From the NCBI GenBank assembly GCA_022410635.1, contig JAJVDF010000044.1, forward strand, positions 2,996,444 to 3,060,443: DNA of 64,000 nt, in the 5' to 3' direction. This DNA is from Tretioscincus oriximinensis (lineage: Eukaryota; Chordata; Lepidosauria; Squamata; Gymnophthalmidae). The position numbers and the translations under genes are program-made. The notes under the pieces were generated by a model. The model saw nothing but the letters and a program-made list of their open reading frames with translations. It made no database searches and had not been told where the DNA came from. Positions 37,491-50,227 of the stretch are shown here, piece after piece (positions within the stretch are counted from its first letter, which is position 1; every line of letters begins with the position of its first letter).

Positions 37491-38250
37491 CAATTCTAAA
37501 ACCCATGATAAAGATCAAGGATAGAAAAAACAAGCATATGGACTGGAAAGGGTAAACAGGTGAGTGTTCAGTTGGTGCCTAAAAACAAANTGTAGGCAAC
37601 ACAAGAATACCAGAGGAAAGGTGGTTCCGGGGAGAGTGGATCTTTCATTAACAAAACACAAAATTGGAAGGCAGGGCAGGTGTATTGAAAAGTAGAACAA
37701 AAACAGGACTGAATTTGTTAAAAGAACCTGAGTCTTGTAGGAGTCCCCAGGAAGAAAACTCCCCAAACATTCCTCCTCTCCAAAAATATGGACAATGATA
37801 TCAAAATACAGACATTTCCTTCTAAACACTAATATTTGGTTACCCTAAGTGTACTATTACATGCAACACAGGAAGGCACACAGAGTACGACACGCACAAT
37901 AAATAAGCTGCCAAATCACAGTTTAAAAACGTGTCCAAATAATATATTGCCTCTTCATGATCTGACCCCAACTATATGTATATGTACTTTTTTATGGAAC
38001 AAGGCAAGTATTATTTCCAACAAGGTAAGTGAAGAGACAAAATATACCCTCAAATGGTTGCAGGATGAAGGAAAGACAAGAATACTGTATAAAAGAAGCT
38101 TCTTCAGATGTACTGGTGAGTACTGTTGTTATTTTATAACAAACCCAGTCCAATGAACTCATGCNATTTTATTTTGAAGTCACTCTTTATTATTAAGATT
38201 ATATATATATGAGGGTTAAATCTAGCAAGGTCCTTGAATCAGATTCAAAG

Positions 38251-38428
38251 TCGAAACCCCATTATAATGGAAGACAAGGGATCAGGTGAATTTGTTCTAA
38301 TAAAATTCTGTTATAATGAAATCCATTGTAACCAATATTCCTCTTACCAGTGTTCTGCCAGGACTTTCAAATTTGTTTGTTAGACTGCAAATTTTGTTAT
38401 ATCAGGGTTCTTTATAATGAGGTTTCAC
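38251..38428. mobile_element. Small MITE with GAAACCYCATTATAA inverted repeats
   Basis: The left end CGAAACCCCATTATAA (38252-38267) is the reverse complement, with few changes, of the right end (38412-38427). The interior contains further TTATAATGA segments. The motif recalls pogo/Tigger-type non-autonomous transposons with TA target sites; that class is inference. Confidence 0.55.
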
Positions 38429-39631
38429 CTATATATATTTGCATCCTATGAATTGTGCTAATTCAATAGTTTCCAGAAATATGGAGCATACATTAACAGG
38501 GATGTCTGTATCAAGAATCAAAGCTAACTGTTTTGAACCTCAAACAAATATTGTCAACAAATTATATAGAAATCACCCGGCACTTAGACAGTAAGGCACA
38601 ATCATTCATTCACTATCTATTTGCAGGTAAAGCCATAAAAAAGACTGTAATATGCTACAAGGCAACAGGACTGGTAAACCAATAACTTTACTACAAGTCA
38701 CTTGAAAAATTCTGTAAGGGGGAATAATGCACAAAATGTCTGTACACAGAAAAATATTCCAATAGCAATATTTCAATCAGATCAGGATTTAACATTCTGT
38801 GTCCAGTTCTGCACCAACCTATCAACATTCTCTGTTAATAAAGAATTTTGCTACAAATAAACTGCACCCAAGCATTTCGTCCTAAGCGTAAACTGTCCAT
38901 TTTCCAGGCCTTCCTAATTTCTGGCAGGCTAAGCACATAAGCAAGGCACACAAGAAAATTAAACGGAAATGTACTAGTGCTCCAGAATCTACTCCACAGA
39001 TTACATAATGCTAGCAGCCTGAGAAGATCGGAACTGCTGTTGAAAAGAAATAGCTGGGCGTTGATGTCATCAACTCATTAAAGGGCCTCAAACTTTTGTT
39101 CTTGTAAATTACTTTCATTTCAGCCAGACTGAAGGCTGAAAGATGAACTCTGATACAAAAAAAACCCCAAAACGCCACTGTGTTCATTTTGGGAAGAATC
39201 TACGTCACAATAAGAAACAATTTAATCTAAATTGTCTCACAGTACCTAATAATCAGACTTTAACTTCCTCAGTCAGAAAACTTCAACTACCTGTTTTGCA
39301 TACACAGCACAGAGATTTTAACAATCGTCACAGGCAAGCACTGTTTAGTTTGAAGATTGCAGACTGAACTAAGGAACAAAACAGCACACAAAGGATGTAA
39401 AAGTGATGCCATGGCAGGAAAGGGAGAAAAACTAGTTATACCTGCAATGAAACATAGATTACATCACCTAGCAGTGCAGTAGTTTGAATTATACTTTTAT
39501 TCTCATATTCATACAATATGAAAATTAAGGTTTTTAAAGCGGTTCAAATAACTTGGTCTCTGAACTAAACCACAAAGAAGTATTATGAAACAGTACCTCT
39601 GAACAGGCATGCTACAAGCATATTCAACTGG

Positions 39632-39885
39632 TTTTTATACCTTGCCCTCCTCACCCGAAGGGAATCAATCACAGCAGCTTACAAGGTTAATTTTTGCCTG
39701 AAGGCTTACATCTATTCTATCTTCCCCAGCAGATTAGTGGTGGTACTCATGAATCTATTTGAAATGCAGATTGCAAATCTACTTTATTTCAAATAGCTAC
39801 TGCTGAGGCCAGTAGAGGTCACTCACCCCTTTCTACGGGTTGAAGCAGGACTTTGAGGGACCATCTCTTAACAGCAGCATTTGTG
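39632..39885 (-). mobile_element. tRNA-derived SINE
   Basis: Same family as 36.06 kb (CTTACAAGGTTAATTTTTGC body and a degenerate head ending near ACCATCTCTTAACAGCAGCA). It abuts the L2-type LINE that begins at about 39.9 kb. Confidence 0.75.
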
Positions 39886-39889
39886 CCTC

Positions 39890-40865
39890 ATATATGTATG
39901 TAACTGTAGTGACTAAGTTCTGCCTTCTGGGATGTATAATGCTGCACCAATCCAAGCCAATGGTGCAGGAGAGGTGGGTCGTCATAAAAAACAATCTTCT
40001 CACCAGGCAGCCTATTCACTCTGGGACTGGAACTGAGGGATTGTTCTAATATTAGGAGGTAACAGAATGAGATTCCTGATGGTGTACAACTTATCCTACT
40101 GCCTAACAATTGCTCCACTTGGAGCTGGTAGATGTGATGTCGTGTTTGGTATTGGGAATTCCCTGTATTATACTGCTGGGGGATTTTACTCTCCAAACCC
40201 AGGACATCTTCAGTGAGCTAGCTCAGAATGTGGTCTCTATGGCTCCCATCTGGCCATTTCAATAGGCTATGGAGCCCAGCTATGTGGCAAATATATTCTT
40301 GACCTGATCTTTGCTACAGATCTGAAAGGTTAATTAATAAGTGGATTCACAGCATGTTCGTTGTCGTGGTCAAAGCAGTTTTTGTAGAGGTTTGGGCTTA
40401 TAGTAGTTGCTCCCTATCACAAGGGTGAAAGATACCTTGAGATGGCCTACCTTGAANACACTGGAGCAATTTATAGTTGACATGGCTGAGGGCAGATTAG
40501 ATGAATTCAGCCATTGACACAATTGCTGCCTGGTAGATAATCCTTGTCAGGATAAGAACATGGAACATGCAACCCAGTTAGTTCTCCTTGATCTCTCAGT
40601 TGCTTTTGATACTATCAACTATAAATTAGGAATAGAGGTTATGGTCTCATTTCTGAGGAAGGTTCCAGAAAACAGCAATGGAGTTGCTATTTTGTGCTGC
40701 TCCTTCGAAACTTACGGAATTCCCTAAGGGCTTGTTCTCCTTCCTATACTTTTTTATATATCAAATGAAGTTGAAGGCAAGGTCATCTGAAGATGCTACG
40801 AATATACTGATGACACCCAACTCCACCAGCATCTACATGTTTACTTATTCCACTATTTTTAAATA
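39890..40865 (+). mobile_element. L2-type LINE, endonuclease and RT remnants
   Basis: Broken plus-strand frames show LLGDFT (endonuclease GDF motif, near 40170), KYILDLIFAT (near 40295), TQLVLLDLSVAFDTINY (RT motif A, near 40575), a degraded GVPQGS-like stretch and TDDTQL (RT YADD box with changes, near 40810). Many stops make it non-functional. Confidence 0.75.
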
Positions 40866-41252
40866 ATTCAGAATAAAGCACTGCCTAGAAAAGACAGAGA
40901 GAAAACTGGTGCAGAAAAAAATTAATTTTCATTTTTATAAACTTCATAGAGAACCAGGAAACTAAACATTTTATAAACCCTGTTTATAACAAACAGAAAA
41001 ATACAATACAAAATAATACAACACTATGACAAAAATACATTATAAAATCATATACCCTACATTACACACACACAAAAGAAGAAGATAAAAAGGACGTCAT
41101 TCAGCTCTCCTGGTTGAACTCGTCTTAAACAAACAACACTCCAGGCCAATATTAAGTTTTATCTTCTACTTTTGTTATTACACATGTCCCCCATACAAAA
41201 TTTCATACAAAATAGCACAAAGGGGTAGCAATCCCAGATCTTCCTTCTCCTT

Positions 41253-41253
<1 letters not shown>

Positions 41254-41295
<42 letters not shown>

Positions 41296-41298
41296 TTT
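41254..41298. repeat. (TTTA)n microsatellite
   Basis: Eleven or so perfect TTTA units forming the A-rich tail of the SINE that follows on the minus strand. Confidence 0.95.
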
Positions 41299-41560
41299 GT
41301 ACTTGTATCCTGCCCTATACCTGAAGGTCTCAGGCCAGCCAACCATAGGGTGGAGAACATAGCTTTTGTTGCTTTCTCCACAATAGACACCCTGTAGAGT
41401 AGGTGGGGCTCAGAGAGTTCAAAGAGCTGTGGCTGGCCCAAGGTCACCCAGCTGGCTTTCATGGAAGAGCAGGGAATCGAACCGGGAGGAGCAGCCATAG
41501 TTCTTAGCCTTGAGAAGGAGGTGGGGCAGTAGAATACAATGGAGTATTTTCCCAATCTTT
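41254..41560 (-). mobile_element. tRNA-derived SINE with L2-like tail
   Basis: The minus strand has an exact B box (GGTTCGATTCC near 41480), GGGTGACCTTGGGCCAGCCA, GGGTGTCTATTGTGGAGAAA and the tail GAGACCTTCAGGTATAGGGC before (AAAT)n. The same family occurs at 50.2 and 54.2 kb. Confidence 0.8.
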
Positions 41561-41574
41561 ATCTGGTATTGATG

Positions 41575-41830
41575 GCACATCACTCCCAGCTTCAAAGGGA
41601 TGTTGAGGAATGAGGAGATTTAACAGACCCTTGCTGGAACTACACCAGAGAGTTTGCATGGCATCACACAAAAGTAACCATGGCTGTCTCCTGAAGCTTG
41701 TCTCAGAGAAAGGAAAACAATCACTGTAACACCTTCAAGTTCCATTCTATGAAGTTGCTCCAGCAGAATACCATGGTCAATGGGAATCCAAAGGGTTGCA
41801 TTGGTTCTATCCTGCTGTCTGTAAAGATCA
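41575..41830 (-). mobile_element. L2-type reverse-transcriptase fragment
   Basis: A minus-strand frame reads DHGILLEQLHRMELEG, the conserved segment following RT motif A in L2-type elements, and then degrades. No other domain is present. Confidence 0.7.
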
Positions 41831-42345
41831 ACAGATGGGAATGCCGAATCGGGCCACAACCCATCTAGACCAGCCTTCTGTCTCTCACAGTGGCCCACCA
41901 ATTGCATCTGGGCAGTCTAGAACAGAAGAAGGCAAAATATGCACCCATTCTCGATGCCCTGCAAATGCTATTTCAGGAATCCTGCGTGTTCCTCCATCTT
42001 GGAGGCAGTATGAAGACATCCATCCTAGTAGCTATTTATACCCTTGGAGTCCATGAACATTTCTATTCGTGTATTAAAGTTATGCCAGCTGCTAGCTATC
42101 ACCACCTCTTCTGGAAGTAAATTCCAAAGGCCGATGACTCTTTGGGTGAAAAAATACTTTCCTATGCCTGTCTTCACTCTTCTGCCCATCAGCTTCAAGG
42201 AAGCCCCCTGGTCCTAGTGTTATGCAATAGAGAAAACAATTTTTATACACTTCAATCTAAACAATCCACTACCTCCAAGTATGCTTCTGATTGGATAGCG
42301 ATCACATTGTCCAAAAGAATATTAACCTCTGGAAGGTAGTTATTA
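41820..42345 (-). mobile_element. CR1 3' end
   Basis: Reverse-strand CR1 with tail (CCCATCTAGACCAGCCTTCT), 3' UTR and C-terminal RT region (GGGTGAAAAAATACTTTCCT). Confidence 0.85.
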
Positions 42346-42394
42346 ATATCTCCTAAACAGGGGGCATAAACAACTTTCATTGGAGGTGCTAGTC

Positions 42395-42814
42395 CAGTGA
42401 TGATTAACCTTTTGAGCTTGGTGCGTCAAAATCCGTAAACAAACCTAGCTTAACTTCAGTGCCGTATCACACCTAGAAATAGCCATAGTTTTGTGATATT
42501 TCTAGCTCAAATCTAGTAAAAATAAACGTTATATTTTTGATATATGTATTTATTAAAGAAGCAAAAACAAATATTGTGACTTTTTTATTGCTGAATTTAA
42601 TTTGCTAAATGTTTAATTGAAAGTTGGTGTTTCATACACTTCAAGCTCAAGCAAGCACTACTAACTTTGTCAGTCAGTTTCTTTTATTGTTTTTAATATT
42701 ACTTAATAGTGAGAATCTGTGCACACGCTGTTTTTCATTTTTTTTAAAAAAAACACCCTTAACTTTTAATTTAATCAGGGCGGTGGCATGCGTGTCATAC
42801 GTTAACCATCACTG
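42395..42814. mobile_element. hAT-type non-autonomous DNA transposon
   Basis: The element is 420 bp. The terminal inverted repeats CAGTGATGATTAAC (left) and the reverse complement of GTTAACCATCACTG (right) match at 13 of 14 positions. An exact 8-bp duplication TGCTAGTC flanks both sides (42387-42394 and 42815-42822), the hallmark of hAT insertion. The interior is AT-rich with no transposase. Confidence 0.9.
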
Positions 42815-43989
42815 TGCTAGTCTCTCTATCTCTGCAAAGAGTCATTTCTCACTTACTGGATCTGATTCACCCAGCCACACCCATTCAGCTAATTTATATT
42901 AGCCATAAGGAATAGCGATCAAGGAGACAAGTAAGTTGGCTGACGTGCCTATAAGCAGTTTATCTCTACTTCCTCAGACAACAAAACCTGAAACTAAATC
43001 CACGTAATAGGACCACATGGCCTATCTTTAAGCAATCTGAAAGGTTTGTTTCCGTGGAACCCAACCTGAGCCACTTTGTCCTCAAAAAGTCTCAAAGCTT
43101 TATCACAGCAATAGCATAGGCATATGCTTATAACCCAAGGATAATAGCTTTTAATCACCTGGAACAGTCCAGTTGGATGGTCACTTGCAATGGGAACTGC
43201 AAAGCACGGTACATCTTCTTTGTCACTACCACTGCCACATGATGTATACTACAGTATGCTCTTACCAGTGTTTGTTTAGATTCACACTGGGATTTTCTCC
43301 ACTATTTATGCCCTAGACTTCAACCTGCTTGCTTCACAGCATACAGCTTCCACGATACCAGGGTGGCTTGTAAACTGTGCAAGGTCACAGAGGGCATTCA
43401 GAAGTAACTGAGTCAGTAACTCTGCTCATGATTACAAAGCGACTGGAAATCTCCCCCAAACTGTCAGAATTACTAATCTCAGATGGGAAGGGTATGTGTA
43501 AGTATTTCAATAGTACTTTTAGCTCTGTAGTGAGGGACACCATAAGCCAAACTTCACTGGAAACTGATCTGTCCATGATAAGGAACCCGTTAGAGTCCAC
43601 CTATTAGTAGATACTGTCTTCAGGCTCAACAGCAAAAACCAGGACAGGAGTATATCCTGAAATCATTAGGAAATCACTAATAATATCACTAAAAGACATC
43701 ACCATGATCGTCATGGAGGCCATGAAGTCCTGAAGAAGTGACCAGTATAATAGGGGACCTCCAGCGCCATCTGAGACGGCTTCCGAAAGCTTAGATCCAG
43801 AAGCAATTAGGCAGCAGGATAAACAATGCAACCCTGTTCTCTCTGGTCCAGGAGCAATTCCTTGACACAAGCCCAGTCACAGAGTGAAAAGGGTGGTTAG
43901 TGAAAGAAAAATATTCTTTCCAGATTATACTAACCAAACCTGTGATGGAGTTGCACCAGCTATCCTTATGTGCAGGACCACATAGATCT

Positions 43990-45540
43990 CTGTAATATTT
44001 ATTTATTTACATTTCTATACCGCCCTATACCCAAAGGTCTCANGGTAGTTAACAATAAAAACACAATTAACATGTTAAAAACAGCCACATCTAAAAAAAC
44101 AGGGGAGGGACAGCAGTTTCTCAGCCAAGGGCCAGGCCAAAGAAGTACATCTTCAAGTGTCTTCTGAATGTGCACAGAAATGGTGATTCCATAGTCCTCC
44201 TCGCGGTGTGTCAATCACCTATCTCAAGTTCCCACTCTCTCTGTCATTGAGAGAGGTGGTACAGTCAGGAGGGCCTCTCCTGTAGATCTTAAGGCACGGG
44301 CAGGTCCATATGGGAGAAGGTGTTCCTTTAGATATTTGGGGCCCAGGTTATGTAAGGCTTTATAGGTAATACCCTGAATTGGGCTCAATAGCAAATTGGC
44401 AGCCAGTGCAGCTCTTTCAAGACCAGCGTAATGTGTGTCTGGCAAGTCAAACCGGCTAGTAGTGCTCTGCATCAGCTGCAGCTTCTGAACACTTTTCAAG
44501 GGCAGCCCCATATTGAGTACATTACAATAGTCCAACCTGGAAGTTACCATAGAATGGATTACTCTAGCCAGATTTTCCCTATCCAGAAATGGCAACAACT
44601 GGTGAACCAGATGTAGCTGGAGGTAGATGCTCCTAGCCATCACCTCCATCTGATCTTCAAGTGTCAGTGAAGGAGCCAGAAGCACTCCCAGATTTTGCAC
44701 CTCTCCCTTCTAGGGCAATTCAACCCCATCAAGGACAGGGTGCCTCCTCGCTTTATGGACTCGGGATACGGTGAAACACTGCACCTCCGTCTTGTCTGAA
44801 TTCAGCTTCAATTTGTTGGCCCCCATCCAGCCTATTACTGCCCTCAGACACCTGTCAAGCACTTTAACCTCCTCTCCTGATTCAGATAGAACAGCGAGAA
44901 AGAGCTGAGTGTCATCTGTTTATTGATGACACTTCGCTCCAAATCTCCTGACGACCTCTCCCAGTGGCTTCATATAGATGTTGAACAGCATGGGGGAGAG
45001 GATCAACCCCTGAGGAACCCCACAAGTGAGTTCCCAGGNTATGAAGCAAGACTCCCCCCTCCCCACTTTCTGGAAGCGGCCTTGGAAATAGGAGTGGTAC
45101 CATTGCAACGCATTGCCGCCAACTCATAAATTCTGTAGTCTTTCCAGGCTACCATGGTCAATGTTATCAAAAGCCACTGAGTGGTCCAGGAAAACCAATG
45201 GGGTCGCATTGCCCCCACCCCTCTCCTGGAGAAGGTTATCAACCAGGGCAACCAAGATGTTTCTGTGCCATGACCAGGCCTGAAGCTAGATTGAAATGGG
45301 TCTAGATAATCTGTTTCTTCCAAGCATGTCTGCAGTTGAACAGCATGAACTTGCCCAGGAAGGGTATGCTGGCCACCAGGCAATAGTTGTTTAACTCTTC
45401 TGGGTCCCAGGAAGGCTTCTTGAGGAGAGGGCGCACCACTGCCTCTTTAAGAACCAGTGAGAGCACCTCATCCCTCAAAGGAGCATTCACTACTCCCTGG
45501 ACCTGGTTTTGGTTCTCTGGACACCTCAGATCTGCCCATT
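43990..45540 (-). mobile_element. L2-type LINE, RT to 3' end
   Basis: The longest L2-type copy. Minus-strand frames give DPFQSSFRPGHGTET, LSPMLFNIYMKPLGEVVRRF, LGVLLAPSLTLEDQMEVMAR and TYKALHNLGPKYLKEHLLPY, in RT order. It ends at 43990 with GAGACCTTTGGGTATAGGGC and an (AAAT)n tail. Frameshifts, stops and n bases make it inactive, and the 5' end is missing. Confidence 0.85.
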
Positions 45541-45604
45541 CATATTCAAATCATGGATTTAACTGATCTGATATATAGTTGAACCTGCCATTGGCCCATA
45601 GTCA

Positions 45605-45808
45605 ACAGTAGAATTCCCCACCAGGTTGCGGTGGTTCCCATGTATCTACTTGCATTCAGTTGCAATTTCTTGCAATTCATGCTTTTGAATAACTGGGTTG
45701 GCTAGAGCTACAGGCTAGTGGAAGGTGCTCACCCCTCCCCACATCTGACACAGGGCTTCAAAACTCGATCTCCCAGATGAGAGACGGATTCCTTAACAAC
45801 TAGATATA
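45605..45808 (-). mobile_element. tRNA-derived SINE, tail lost
   Basis: CCCACCAGGTTGCGGTGGTT, GGGTTGGCTAGAGCTACAGG and ATGAGAGACGGATTCCTTAA are the body and head of the TTC-tail SINE family. The TTC tail itself is absent. Confidence 0.75.
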
Positions 45809-46229
45809 AATGATGTGAAGCTAATTAATTAAATTGATTATGTTGTACTTAAGATAAACATAAGATCAAACTGAGTTTGTATATGAAAATAGCATTTTTT
45901 AAATATATAAACAGAAATGCATCACCCAAAGTCTTATCCTTTGGTGCTTCTTTAAAGACAATATAAATTGCTATTGTTCCTTTTATCCATATTAGAATCA
46001 ATCTCTTTTCACATAAACTAGCATAAGCTACTGTATTTTAAAAGTGCCTCTTTACCATGTTAGAATTCTAGCAGTTTCTTCTATATTGATGGGTCTTGCA
46101 GAAAACTCCAGGAATCATTGGGCACTCTTGACCTTGTCAGGAATGGGCTATAAGGATCAAACTGTGTCTGGTTTGGGGCTATATCTTGGACTAGGGGTAA
46201 CCCTCCATGCCAGTATAGATAAGGGTAGA

Positions 46230-46300
46230 TCCCATATGGATCCTGCCATGGCCTACACAAGGATGTGGATGGAGGTTCCTATTCTGAGATTCAATTTTTT
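46230..46300 (+). repeat. Interspersed repeat related to the 54-kb hairpin arm
   Basis: TCCTGCCATGGCCTACACAA then GATGTGGATGG is the third copy of this short family, after 27.9 and 54.0 kb. Confidence 0.45.
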
Positions 46301-48011
46301 TACCCATCCTGTTTGTACTAATTTCCTAATCACTTTTCTGTTTTTATGAAATAACATGCAAAAACAAACAGAATGTTTGTATTAGTAAATACATGGAAAT
46401 GTAAGATTTTTTTAAAAACTGAAATCAAAGACTACTCATAATATAGACGCATTCTCAACAAGTATCCCAACAAAGTCTAAAATCTGTTTACACCAGGCAC
46501 CAAAAAAACTAGTATCTGTATCTTAATGGAAAGAGTTTCATGATGCTGACTTATCCTTAATACTTTCTGAAATACTATATTTTATAAAACCTTTTCAATA
46601 TTGGGAAATGGTTCAATACCAGAACATGAGTCTGAAGGATACGTCAACCATTCTTTATAATGAATTCCATGCTAAGATACTTATTAATTATTTATGCTTA
46701 TCCAGTGTATCAAGAAGGATTCTTTAACTGATTGCATCACTTTCCCTTGTAACTATCAGAAATCCCATGTTGTCTCTCAAATCCTATTACGTGTGGGACT
46801 ATGNGCTTTCAGCTGAGTAAAGTCTATGAGTGGGGAATGTAATAAGATAATTGATCTCTCCACTCTAAATTTCTTGACTTTGGGACACACTACATGCTGA
46901 CATTTTTCTACCTGGTATTTCGCCACATTATGTTACTGCTTGAATATTTATTCAAATATATCGTCCTGTTCTTTATAATGGTCTTGTAAGAAAATACATT
47001 TGTTCCAATGCAGTTGAGAGTGGAAAGTTTGATGGCTTGTGTAGACAGCCACCAAACCCAGGTCTCCACCCACTCCTGTTTAACTCAATATACAGTATAT
47101 NCTCTTGCTATTTTAAATTCCTAATGAGCTTAATATGCCACCTACTCAATAACAATCATGAGAATCTAAAATGTATTACACATTTAAATAGTCTTTTTTC
47201 AAGTTCATGCTTTTAATTTTCCTGTTTGTTGTATCTGATCATAAGGGTAGAATCCAGTTTTCAGCATACTTAAATATCAGTCCAGTGACTAGATCTGTGG
47301 TTCAGTATTATATGGAGTGCTGCAGAAGAGCAGTCTCTGTCTTAGTCTTACTCTGGGCATTCTTTACTTGCCCTAAATCAATCCATTTTCACCAGAAGAT
47401 TGAGGATATCCTTCTTATTTANGCATACATTATGAAGAGAAATGTAATGTTTTAATTCTATGTGAGCAGACCAATTCATGAAGTATGGGTTTTGCCATCT
47501 CTCTCTTCCTGCACTGGGTATAATATTCACAGAGATAAGCAATATAATCATCCACTTCACATTTTGCAAAAACGTTATCTAATATATGATCAAATCACAA
47601 AGAACACGGAAAAATACTAAGATGTATAGCTATTTATCCTGCAAAGTTAGCTGAAAGAATTCTCATACAGTATTAAGGACATTTTAGAAAAAAGAAATAA
47701 AATGTGTGTGAACATTTTTAAAAAACATATGGGGGAGGAACTTGAATGTATTAGGCACTGCCATGCAGAGTATAAACTATTTACTCTGAAGACAACAATT
47801 GTAAGAATAAAACTTCAATTAGAAGCTCTAATCAGTAAGGATAAAGTGCCAGTAGCTATTAATGGGAACAGACATCTGACATCTGAAATAAAAAAACAGA
47901 TTAGGCTATAACAGTTTCACCCAGTTCTCTGGAAAAAGGTACAGCACGGTCATGTTTACATGCTTCTGTCCACTGATGCTCAATTCAAGTTTATACAATG
48001 GTGATATCTAG

Positions 48012-48190
48012 CCAGGGGGTCTTGTAGAATCTTAGAGACTAAAAAGAAATAAAATAGGCAGCATGAGCTTCAGATGCTGGGAAAACTCATGTTGCCCAAT
48101 TGTATTCTTGTTAGTCTCTAAAGTGCCACAAGACCTCTTTGTAAGTTTTTCTGGACCTAGACTACTAACACAGCTATTTCTCTGGAAACA
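48012..48190. repeat. Fold-back interspersed repeat
   Basis: The left arm (GGGTCTTGTAGAATCTTAGA) is mirrored by the right arm (GTCTCTAAAGTGCCACAAGA), with GCATGAGCTT and AACTCATGTT facing each other in the middle. It ends with GACTACTAACACAGCTATTT. Confidence 0.7.
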
Positions 48191-48764
48191 AAATTGATAT
48201 ATTCTGTTCCCAGATGAGCATCCCAAACTGTTGGTGAGAATATTCACATCCTTCAGACAAGCTGCATCCATAAGTATGCATTCACCATAATTCTTTTCCA
48301 GGCATTCTCAAGAACATACAAGTCCAAATCACCAATGTTTACAATAAAAAAAATCCTTTTCCCAGATTTCATAAACTTTTTCAATAAAAATGATGACAAG
48401 CACAGTTGTGTATTTTCCCAGCTATTTATTTCCATCTTCTCTATTATCATTCATCTACCAAACAACAAATTGTAGTAACAGTAGGGATCTGGACTTTCTT
48501 TGTGTCACTACAATTAACCTTTCAGCCACCTATCACAACACAGGTACTGTATGCCCACACCCCACAGAACTCTAAATCTACCCCCAGTGGTCCAGCCATA
48601 CCCGCTTAGAGCAGCAGCACCCATGAAAAATACACATGCAGGAGCTGCGCATGGTGAGTGCATTTGGGTAAGGGGACAGCAAAAGGTGGGATGCCCGCAC
48701 ACTGCCACCAGGCTGTCAGCCCATCCTAGTTCCCAGTGCCATTAGGCACATTCCCACTAGTTCT

Positions 48765-49630
48765 CTATAAGGACAAATGCACTTCAATTTAAGCAAGTGC
48801 AAAGTCATGCACATTGGGACAAAGAACCCCAACTACTCCTACCACCATATGGGAACCAAGCTTTCTGTGACCGAGCAAGAAAAGGATCTTGGGGTGTTGG
48901 TGGACAATTCAATGAAGATGTCAACCCAGTGTGCAGCAAAAAAGGCAAATTCCATGTTGGGGATAATTAGGAAAATAATAAAAAACAAGTCAGCAAATGT
49001 TGTTTTGCCTCTTTATAAATCTGTGGCGAGGCCAAATTTGGAATCCTGTGTTCAGTTCTGGTCACCACGTCTCAACAAGAACATTGTGGAACTAGAGAAG
49101 GTGCAGAAAAGGGCAACAAGAATGATCAAGGGTCTGGAGCACCTCCCTTATGAAGTCAGGCTGCAACGTCTGGGCGTCGAAAGGCGATGTTTGAGAGGTG
49201 ATCTGACCGAAGTGTACAAAATAATGCATGGGATGGATAGAGAAAAAAATGTTTTCTCTATCACACAAAACTAGGACCAGAGGACACTCCTTGAAACTGA
49301 TGGGAGGAAAGTGAAAACGGACAAAGGAAANTATTTTTTCACGCAGAGGGTCATCGGCCTGTGGAATTTACTTCCTGAAGAGGTGGTGGTAGCTAACAGC
49401 TTGGATAGCTTCAAGACAGGACTAGACAGGTTTATGGACACCAAGGGTATAAATGGTTACTAGGTTGGATATCTGGATGCTGCTTCCTGGGATGGAGCCA
49501 CAGGCAGGACTCCTGAAATGCCATTTACAGGGAGTCATGAACAGGGGCATATTTTGCCTTCCTCTGTTCAGACTGCCCAGGTGCATCTGGTGGGTTTCTG
49601 TGTGACANAGAATGCTAGACTAGATGGAGT
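48765..49630 (+). mobile_element. CR1 LINE, C-terminal RT and 3' UTR
   Basis: A 165-codon frame (48777-49274) starts MHFNLSKCKVMHIGTKNPNY and contains EKDLGVLVDN and [18 protein letters not shown], the thumb and C-terminal part of CR1 RT. It continues broken through LPEEVVV to the 3' UTR. It lacks endonuclease and catalytic RT motifs, so it is a 5'-truncated dead copy. Confidence 0.9.
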
Positions 49631-49925
49631 CATTGGTCTATGGAATTGACTTTTATAAGTGGAGGTGACAGCAACCAGTCTGGGTAGCTTTAAGAGGCCA
49701 AGTGTATCATTGGTTTGTAAAATGGATGGCCAGGTGCTGCTTAGATGCCTAAATAGGCAAAATGCCTCCAAATGCCATTTGCAAAGGGCTAAGAATGAGT
49801 GAGGATTTCATCTTTTTCATTTGCTCAGGAGTGCCCAAATGCAACTGGTGAATGAAAAGAAATGCCCAATGAAACTGGGCTGTGGCCCAATTCAACACAG
49901 CTCCTCTTATGTTTCTAAGCAAAAA
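49630..49925 (+). mobile_element. Second CR1 3' end in tandem
   Basis: It begins GTCATTGGTCTATGGAATTG, directly where the preceding copy stops, and runs to CTCCTCTTATGTTTCTAAG. More diverged than its neighbour. Confidence 0.75.
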
Positions 49926-50227
49926 TTTTAGCACCTCTGTTCAAAAGTCCTTTTACTCTGAACAGTTAAGGGAGTTGAAGCCAAAATGATCTCCAAAAGG
50001 CATCAAGTTAAAGATGATACATAATTTCTCACACTTTTTAGCAATATGAGATTCTTATTTTGGTTTGGTACAAGTTTCAGAGTGAAAAATGGAAGCGAAT
50101 AGGTTGCAAAAGTATGGGATATGCAAGATGTGGGAGCTCAGATAACACTGACCAATTAATTGACCTGTCAGAGTTTAAGGTCACAATTCATGATTAGGAA
50201 AGTCCAGGAGATACAAATATCAGTCCT

